Assembly: GCA_015767395.1 (NCBI GenBank)
Contig: JADWMI010000107.1
Span: 2,334 to 7,776, forward strand
DNA: 5,443 bases
From: Bacteroidota bacterium
GTDB taxonomy: Bacteria > Bacteroidota > Bacteroidia > Flavobacteriales > Flavobacteriaceae
Reading direction: 5' to 3'
The notes below the pieces were generated by a model. That model made no database searches, was not told where the DNA came from, and saw only the letters and a list, made by a program, of their open reading frames with translations. The translations under genes and the position numbers were made by a program. Of this stretch, positions 1-5,443 are shown one piece after another (the first letter of the stretch is position 1; the number at the start of each line of letters is the position of its first letter).

Positions 1-38
1 CAATCACTTTAGTTTTATAACTATTCAAATTTATAACA
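1..38 (+). other. Short A/T-rich leader before the adaptor gene
   Basis: These 38 bases precede the first start codon. I see no Shine-Dalgarno-like purine run and no clear match to the Bacteroidota promoter pattern (TTG near -33, TAnnTTTG near -7). Two of the three forward frames reach a stop here (TAG at 10-12, TAA at 18-20), so either could be the tail of an upstream gene lying 18-26 bases before the adaptor, but the stretch is too short to decide. The heptamer TTATAAC occurs twice, at 15-21 and 31-37. The operon promoter is probably outside the window. Confidence 0.4.
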
Positions 39-1160
39 ATGAGAAAAGGAATATCAATTGTATTTGCATTATTACTAATAGTAGGATCTGTGCTATTTGC
101 AAAACATTTAATAGACAGCAAGCAGAAGCCAAAACCAAAATTCAACAAAATAGTAAAGACCGTTTTTACTGAAACAGTAACCAACACTTCTGTTCCTATT
201 TTAATTACGACCAATGGTAATTTGGATGCGAAGAATAAGATTGAATTGTTTTCTGAAGTACAAGGCGTACTTGTTCCTTTTTCAAAAGATTTTAAACCTG
301 GAACTTCTTTCAAAAAAGGAGAAATTATCCTTAAAATTAACAGTGATGAGTTTTACGCCAACTTACAATCTCAAAAAAGTAATTTATTCAACAGTTTAAC
401 GGCAATTATGCCTGATATTAGAATGGATTATCCTGAAGAATACAGTAAGTGGGAAACCTATATCAATAATTTTTCATTAAACAAACCAATAAAACCACTG
501 CCTTTAACAAACACCGATAAAGAAAAATATTTTATTTCTGGACGGGGGATACTGACATCCTATTTCAATGTGAAAAATTTAGAAGTAAAATTAGAAAAAT
601 ATACTTTGAGAGCGCCATATAATGGTATTTTAACAGAAGCTTTGGTAAATACAGGATCATTGATTAGATCTGGTCAAAAATTAGGAGAATTTATTGACCC
701 AACTGTTTATGAAGTGAGTGTATCTGTGAAATCCCAATTTAGAGATTTGTTACAGGTTGGTAAAAAGGTAGCCGCTTTCAACCTGGAAAAAACAAAATCT
801 TGGGAAGGAAAAGTAGTTCGAATTAACGGAAAAGTTGATGCCGCTACACAAACGATAAAGGCGTTTATACAAGTTAACGGAGATGATTTAAAAGAAGGAC
901 AATATTTAGAAGTTTTATTACAAGCCAAATCCGAAGACAATGCCTATGAAGTTTCAAGAAAATTATTGGTAGACAACTCAAAATTGTATGTTGTTAAAGA
1001 TTCAATTTTAGATTTAATAAACGTAAATCCTGTTTTTGAAAATAAAAATACGGTTGTTATCAAAGGGCTTGAAAATGGTGTTCAACTACTATCAAAACCA
1101 ATACCAGGTGCACATTCAGGAATGTTGGTGAAAATTTATAAAGAAAAACAGGAAGAATAA
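39..1160 (+). CDS. RND efflux periplasmic adaptor subunit (membrane fusion protein, HlyD/AcrA family)
   Basis: This 373-residue protein should link the RND permease encoded next to the TolC-type channel. Residues 5-21 form a hydrophobic N-terminal segment; there is no lipobox cysteine, so it is probably held by an uncleaved membrane anchor rather than a lipid. The two half-motifs of the lipoyl-like domain are visible: about 69-101 (ELFSEVQGVL, then FKPGTSFKKGEIILKI) and about 186-222 (YTLRAPYNGIL, then GSLIRSGQKLGEFIDP). Between them lies an 84-residue hairpin region (102-185) with prolines at 125, 132, 150, 153 and 155, unlike the long heptad coiled coil of AcrA. A beta-barrel domain follows at about 222-297, with the family signature VDAATQTIKAFIQVN at 266-280, then a membrane-proximal domain at about 303-368. 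The ATG at 39 is chosen because it directly precedes the basic and hydrophobic N terminus. Family assignment is firm; substrate is unknown. Confidence 0.93.
   Translation: MRKGISIVFALLLIVGSVLFAKHLIDSKQKPKPKFNKIVKTVFTETVTNTSVPILITTNGNLDAKNKIELFSEVQGVLVPFSKDFKPGTSFKKGEIILKINSDEFYANLQSQKSNLFNSLTAIMPDIRMDYPEEYSKWETYINNFSLNKPIKPLPLTNTDKEKYFISGRGILTSYFNVKNLEVKLEKYTLRAPYNGILTEALVNTGSLIRSGQKLGEFIDPTVYEVSVSVKSQFRDLLQVGKKVAAFNLEKTKSWEGKVVRINGKVDAATQTIKAFIQVNGDDLKEGQYLEVLLQAKSEDNAYEVSRKLLVDNSKLYVVKDSILDLINVNPVFENKNTVVIKGLENGVQLLSKPIPGAHSGMLVKIYKEKQEE
1150..1155 (+). promoter_or_regulatory. Probable ribosome binding site of the permease gene
   Basis: The purine run AGGAAG lies inside the last codons of the adaptor gene, 4 bases before the permease ATG at 1160. 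It contains an AGGA core at usable spacing and is the only convincing Shine-Dalgarno-like site at the three gene starts. Because it is also coding sequence (Gln-Glu-Glu), the match could be chance. With the TAATG stop-start overlap, it fits re-initiation by ribosomes finishing the adaptor gene. Confidence 0.45.
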
Positions 1161-4100
1161 TGAGAAAAATTATTACTTATTTCATAAAATTTCCGGTTGC
1201 CGTAAATATATTTATTCTGGCTTTTATCGTTTTTGGAATTGCAGGATTCATGTCTATGAAATCTTCCTATTTTCCATTGTCAGAGTCAAGAAATATTTCG
1301 ATTAATTTATCATACCCAGGAGCCTCTCCACAAGAAATGGAGGAAGGTATTGTTTTAAGAATTGAAGATAATTTAAAAGGAATTATTGGTATAGATCGTG
1401 TGACTTCAGTTTCAAGAGAAAACTCAGCAACAATTAGTATTGAAATTGTTAAAGGGAAGAATATTGATGTTGTCGTTGCTGATGTAAAAAATGCAGTAGA
1501 CAGAGTTCCCTCCTTTCCTTCTGGAATGGAACCTCCTACAGTTGCTAAAGTAGAAAGAGTTAGATCAACTATTAGTTTTAGTGTAAGCGGAGAAAACATA
1601 GATCTTGCGACTTTAAAACAATATGCACGCATCATTGAAAATGATTTGAGAAATATTGATGGTATTTCTCAAGTTAGATTGTCCGGATTTCCAGCACAGG
1701 AAATTGAAATTGCCGTTCGTGAAAACGATTTACGTGCATATAATTTATCTTTTTCAGATGTATCTAATGCTGTGAGAGCAACGAATTTATTGATCTCTGG
1801 AGGAAATATTAAAACAGATGACGAAGATTATTTAATTAGAGCTCGAAATAAAAATTATTTTGGAAATGAGATATTAAATATTGTTGTTAGAGCCGAACCG
1901 AATGGTAATATTATTCGGTTGCAAGATATTGCAGATGTTTCCGATTCTTGGTCAGAAAACCCTGATAGAATTTATTTCAATGGTCAGAAATCAATTAATA
2001 TTTCTGTTAGTAATACAAATAGCGAAGATTTAATTACTTCTGCAGAAAAAATTAAGGAATACATTGAAAAATTCAATCAACAATATGATACCGTTCAATT
2101 GAACGTTTCAAGTGATGCTTCAATTTCTTTAAATCAACGTACTGATTTATTAGTAAGAAACGCCATAATGGGTGTGCTTTTGGTGTTGTTTTTCTTGGCC
2201 CTTTTTCTAAATGTTAGATTGGCTTTTTGGGTAGCCGCAGGTTTACCAATCGCATTTTTTGGTATGTTTATGTTTGCAGCCAATTTGGGTATTACTATAA
2301 ATGTGCTATCCCTTTTTGGAATGATTATCGTAATCGGTATTTTAGTTGATGATGGTATTGTAATTGGTGAAAATATTTATAACCATTTCGAAAAAGGAAA
2401 ATCACCTATACAAGCAGCCATTGATGGAACTTTAGAGGTAATACCTCCTATTGTATCAGCTATTTTAACCACCGTAATTGCTTTTTCAACATTTTTCTTT
2501 TTAGAAGGAAGAATTGGTGAATTTTTCAGTGAAGTATCACTCGTTGTTATACTAACGTTGGTTGTTTCATTGGTTGAAGCATTAATTATCTTACCAGCAC
2601 ATATTGCCCATTCAAAAGCTTTGGTTAGAAGAGATAAAAAAAGGAATAAATTAAACACATTCTTTTTTAAGGTGAATCAAAAAGCAGAAAAGGGACTCTT
2701 TTATTTAAGAGATCATTATTATGTACCATTTTTAAAATTCTTTTTAAAAAATAAAGTTTTAGGTTTTGCAATTCCATTAGCCTTATTAATCCTGAGTATT
2801 GGGAGCATTGGTGGTGGAATCGTTCGAACATCATTCTTTCCTTCAATAGCAAGTGATCGTGTTTCTATCAGTTTAAAAATGATGCAAGGAACGAATGAAA
2901 AAATAACAGATTCTATCATTTCAGAAATAGAAGTAGCTGCTTGGCTTGTAAATGAAGAATTAACTCAAAAACAATCAACAGGAGACCCTGTAATTCAAAA
3001 CATTCTAAAAAGAATTGGACCTGGATCTTCTAATGCAAGTTTAACAATCAACTTGTTACCAGGTGAAGTTAGAGAATTTGCCGCTGATAAAATCACCAAT
3101 GCCATTAGAGAAAAAGTGGGACCTGTTTATGGAGTGGAAAGCTTAACTTTTGGTTCTGGTAGAAATTTTGGTGGTAGTCCAGTCGCGGTTTCATTACTAA
3201 GTAATAATATTGAAGAATTAAAAGCCGCAAAAATTGAATTAAAAGAAATACTTAATAAGAACCCATTGTTAAAAGATATTTCAGATAATGATCCTGCGGG
3301 TATCAAAGAAGTTCGGATTAAATTAAAAGACAACGCCTATTTATTAGGTTTAAACTTGCAATCTGTAATGGGGCAAGTCCGTGCTGGATTCTTTGGTATG
3401 CAGGCGCAACGTTTTCAAAGAGGCCAAGATGAAATTAAAATTTGGGTTCGGTATAAACGTGAAGATCGCTCATCCATAAAAAATCTGGATGATATGTGGA
3501 TTACCACGCCTACTAATAATCGAGTTCCTTTTTCTGAAATTGCATCTTATGAAATTGAACGAGGTGATGTTTTAATCAATCATTTAAGTAGTAAAAGAGA
3601 AATACAGGTAACTGCAGACATGAAAACCCAAGGTGAAAGTGCTACAGATGTATTAGACGATATTGAAAAAAATATCATGCCTGAGATTTCATCAAAATAC
3701 CCTACAGTAACCGCATCTTTTGAAGGGCAAAATAGAGAAGCCGATAAAACAAAAAACTCTGCTTTAGCTGTTTTCCCTATCATACTTGCGCTCATCTATT
3801 TGGTAATTGCATTTACGTTTAGATCGTATGACCAACCCATATTGCTAATATTGATGATTCCTTTTAGTTTAATAGGGATTGTTTGGGGACATTATTTACA
3901 TGGCTTTTCAATTAATATGCTGTCATGGTTAGGAATTATAGCCTTAATTGGTATTATGGTAAACGATGGTTTGGTGCTGATTGAAAAGTTCAATAGTTTT
4001 TTAAGAGATGGGCTCGAATTTGATGAAGCTTTAATCGAGGCAGGTAGATCAAGGTTTAGAGCTATTGTATTGACATCATTAACCACAATCGCTGGTTTGG

Positions 4101-4441
4101 CTCCTTTACTCTTAGAAAAGAGCAGGCAAGCGCAATTTTTACAACCTATGGCCATTTCTATTTCTTATGGAATTTTCATCGCTACCATACTCACATTGGT
4201 AATGTTACCGTTGTTTTTATCGGTTTCAAATTTGGTTAAAGTATTTGTGAAGTGGATGATTACCGGCGAAAAGGTAACTAAGGAAGAAGTAGAAAGAGCA
4301 ATTATAGAACAAATGAGCCGAGAAGAAGAAAAAATGAATCAAAATGTTGATTTGAATGAAGATTTGGAATTGAAATTAAAACATGAACAATATCTAGATA
4401 GAAAAATAATTGCACAAAAAAATGAAGAAAATGAATTATAA
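1160..4441 (+). CDS. RND-family inner-membrane efflux permease (AcrB/ACR_tran family)
   Basis: This 1093-residue protein is the proton-driven pump of the tripartite system. It has the standard RND plan: TM1 at about 12-31, a large periplasmic loop (about 32-332), TM2-TM6 (about 333-481), a cytoplasmic linker, TM7 at about 533-553, a second periplasmic loop (about 554-865), and TM8-TM12 (about 866-1022). TM4 carries the expected acidic pair in ILVDDGIVIGEN (Asp397, Asp398). In TM10 the equivalent segment reads IMVNDGLVLIEK, so the AcrB Lys940 position is Asn935, followed by Asp936. Arg965 and Thr972 in RFRAIVLTS align with AcrB Arg971 and Thr978. The N-terminal IITYFIKFPVAVNIF and the FPL and YPGASPQEME stretches at 38-62 are typical of the family. 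A charged tail at about 1030-1093 makes it somewhat longer than AcrB (1049). The gene overlaps the adaptor stop by one base and the channel start by 20. Membership is clear; I cannot assign drug, metal or lipid specificity. Confidence 0.96.
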   Translation: MRKIITYFIKFPVAVNIFILAFIVFGIAGFMSMKSSYFPLSESRNISINLSYPGASPQEMEEGIVLRIEDNLKGIIGIDRVTSVSRENSATISIEIVKGKNIDVVVADVKNAVDRVPSFPSGMEPPTVAKVERVRSTISFSVSGENIDLATLKQYARIIENDLRNIDGISQVRLSGFPAQEIEIAVRENDLRAYNLSFSDVSNAVRATNLLISGGNIKTDDEDYLIRARNKNYFGNEILNIVVRAEPNGNIIRLQDIADVSDSWSENPDRIYFNGQKSINISVSNTNSEDLITSAEKIKEYIEKFNQQYDTVQLNVSSDASISLNQRTDLLVRNAIMGVLLVLFFLALFLNVRLAFWVAAGLPIAFFGMFMFAANLGITINVLSLFGMIIVIGILVDDGIVIGENIYNHFEKGKSPIQAAIDGTLEVIPPIVSAILTTVIAFSTFFFLEGRIGEFFSEVSLVVILTLVVSLVEALIILPAHIAHSKALVRRDKKRNKLNTFFFKVNQKAEKGLFYLRDHYYVPFLKFFLKNKVLGFAIPLALLILSIGSIGGGIVRTSFFPSIASDRVSISLKMMQGTNEKITDSIISEIEVAAWLVNEELTQKQSTGDPVIQNILKRIGPGSSNASLTINLLPGEVREFAADKITNAIREKVGPVYGVESLTFGSGRNFGGSPVAVSLLSNNIEELKAAKIELKEILNKNPLLKDISDNDPAGIKEVRIKLKDNAYLLGLNLQSVMGQVRAGFFGMQAQRFQRGQDEIKIWVRYKREDRSSIKNLDDMWITTPTNNRVPFSEIASYEIERGDVLINHLSSKREIQVTADMKTQGESATDVLDDIEKNIMPEISSKYPTVTASFEGQNREADKTKNSALAVFPIILALIYLVIAFTFRSYDQPILLILMIPFSLIGIVWGHYLHGFSINMLSWLGIIALIGIMVNDGLVLIEKFNSFLRDGLEFDEALIEAGRSRFRAIVLTSLTTIAGLAPLLLEKSRQAQFLQPMAISISYGIFIATILTLVMLPLFLSVSNLVKVFVKWMITGEKVTKEEVERAIIEQMSREEEKMNQNVDLNEDLELKLKHEQYLDRKIIAQKNEENEL

Positions 4442-5443
4442 AAGTTTAGCTCTTATTGCGATATTTTTAAGTATTTATGTAGGGCATTCACAAGAATTAT
4501 TAACCAAAGAAACGGCTGTTGGTTTGGCTTTGGAAAATAACTATGGTATTAGAATGGCTGAAAATTATGTGAAAATAGCTGAAAATAATAAAAGTATTTA
4601 CAACAGTGGTTATTTACCAAGTCTTTTTGCAAATGCCGGAGCTAGTTATAGCAATGATAATTCCACAGCAACAAGACAAGATGGTACTTCTGTTGAAATT
4701 AACAAAGCTGAATCCTCTAGATATAATGGCTCTGTGGGTTTAAATTACACCATTTTTGATGGATTAGGGAGGTCATATAATTTCAAAAGATTAAAAGAAT
4801 CTTATAATTTATCGGAGTTGGAAGCACAAACTGTCATCCAAAATTCTTTGGTTCAAATTTTCGTTAATTATTATGAAGTTGCTCGTATTTTTGAAAACAA
4901 AAAAAACATTTCAGAATCATTGCTGATATCAAAACAGCGATTGGAAAGAATGAGTTATGGTTTTGACTACGGACAAAATACCAAACTGGAAGTATTAAAT
5001 GCTGAAGTAGATGTAAATAATGATAGCATACGGTATATCAATGAGCAACGCTTATTAGCCAATTCCAAGCGAAACTTAAACCTTTTGTTAGGCAGAGCTG
5101 TTACAAACGATTTTATAGTGGATACAAACGTTTCTTTTGAGTTATTGTTTGAATATCAAAGTTTATTTGACAAAGCCAAGGAATTTAATGTTGAAATGTT
5201 GAAAGTAGACAAGAGTATTCAAATTAGTGAATATGAGATTAAAATTAGCAAGTCGAGCCTCTACCCTTTTCTAAATGTAAATGCTTCTTTTGGTTATAAT
5301 AATTCTAAAAACAATCGGACTTCACTATTTAAAACTGTTGAGTCAGATGGTTTGAATGCGGGCGTAAGTTTAAACTGGAATATTTTTGATGGCGGGTCTA
5401 CAAAAACGCGCATACAAAATGCAAAAATAAATGCAGATAACAT
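4422..5443 (+). CDS. TolC-family outer-membrane efflux channel, 3' end cut off by the window
   Basis: The frame is open for 340 codons to the window edge. The N terminus has a signal peptide: basic MKKMNYK, hydrophobic LALIAIFLSIYV, and a likely cleavage in GHSQE (after Ser23), giving export to the periplasm and insertion in the outer membrane. Two outer-membrane-efflux-protein repeats can be recognised. The first has KETAVGLALENN at 29-40, the strand-turn VGLNYTIFDGLGR at 105-117, a long helix to about 179, the helix-turn YGQNTKLEVLNAEVDVN at 183-199, and NLNLLLGR at 218-225. The second starts near 248 and reaches VSLNWNIFDGG at 315-325. Typical members are about 430-500 residues, so roughly the last 100 or more residues are missing only because the window ends. 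ATG at 4431 (MNYKS) is an equally possible start; 4422 is kept because it gives a more basic signal-peptide N region. Neither has a strong Shine-Dalgarno. The gene overlaps the permease end, so it probably serves this pump. Confidence 0.92.
   Translation, partial: MKKMNYKSLALIAIFLSIYVGHSQELLTKETAVGLALENNYGIRMAENYVKIAENNKSIYNSGYLPSLFANAGASYSNDNSTATRQDGTSVEINKAESSRYNGSVGLNYTIFDGLGRSYNFKRLKESYNLSELEAQTVIQNSLVQIFVNYYEVARIFENKKNISESLLISKQRLERMSYGFDYGQNTKLEVLNAEVDVNNDSIRYINEQRLLANSKRNLNLLLGRAVTNDFIVDTNVSFELLFEYQSLFDKAKEFNVEMLKVDKSIQISEYEIKISKSSLYPFLNVNASFGYNNSKNNRTSLFKTVESDGLNAGVSLNWNIFDGGSTKTRIQNAKINADN

Noticed and set aside
1..38. Bacteroidota-type promoter in the leader
   Set aside because: No TAnnTTTG-like -7 element with a properly spaced TTG is visible; A/T-richness alone is not evidence.
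1267..1635. Open minus-strand frame of 122 codons within the permease gene
   Set aside because: It lies wholly inside a strongly supported RND coding region, has a low-complexity Ser/Thr/Ile-rich translation typical of antisense of such genes, and shows no recognisable domain.
2636..2642. A7 run in the cytoplasmic linker of the permease as a frameshift or sequencing error site
   Set aside because: The reading frame continues intact through it with family-typical sequence on both sides, so there is no sign of disruption.
2377..2919. Several minus-strand frames of 61-93 codons under the TM5-TM7 region of the permease
   Set aside because: They overlap each other and the permease, lack any recognisable motif, and are expected by chance opposite this coding sequence.
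4416..4422. Possible slippery A7 run giving a permease-channel fusion by frameshift
   Set aside because: The channel frame is +1 relative to the permease, and the channel has its own ATG and signal peptide at this point. A fused product would join a cytoplasmic tail to an export signal, which makes little sense. A-runs are common in this AT-rich DNA.
1160..4441. Heavy-metal (CusA-type) or SecDF/hopanoid-type RND permease
   Set aside because: The TM4 Asp-Asp pair, two large periplasmic loops and the TM10 sequence fit the general ACR_tran/HAE group better. I could not place a CusA-like methionine triad, so no metal specificity is claimed.

Overview
The window carries one tightly packed operon fragment, all on the + strand. 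It encodes the three parts of a tripartite RND efflux pump: a periplasmic adaptor (membrane fusion protein), an inner-membrane RND permease, and a TolC-family outer-membrane channel that is cut off by the right edge. The DNA is strongly AT-rich. The first and third genes have A/T-rich leaders without a clear Shine-Dalgarno sequence. The channel's predicted signal peptide ends just before Gln-Glu, and the adaptor has an atypical short hairpin. Together these suggest a member of the Bacteroidota, most likely a flavobacterium. That assignment is an inference from style, not from a marker gene.

Layout: bases 1-38 are a short leader in which I see no convincing promoter. The adaptor gene covers 39-1160. 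The permease gene covers 1160-4441, and its ATG shares one base with the adaptor's TAA stop. The channel gene starts at 4422 (or 4431), inside the end of the permease gene, and runs off the window at 5443 after 340 codons. No stretch over 300 bases lacks a gene. I saw no RNA gene, mobile element, CRISPR array or terminator.

How the genes work together: by family knowledge, the permease uses the proton gradient to capture substrates from the periplasm or outer leaflet of the inner membrane. The adaptor, anchored by its N-terminal membrane segment, joins the permease to the channel, and the channel leads out across the outer membrane. The overlapping genes suggest translational coupling and co-ordinated production. 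The substrate cannot be read from the sequence.

I do not see a new type of biological system here. The points worth a second look are variations on a known machine: Asn-Asp at the permease TM10 site where AcrB has its relay Lys, a charged C-terminal tail of about 64 residues on the permease, an adaptor hairpin broken by prolines, and the absence of cysteine from all the encoded protein.
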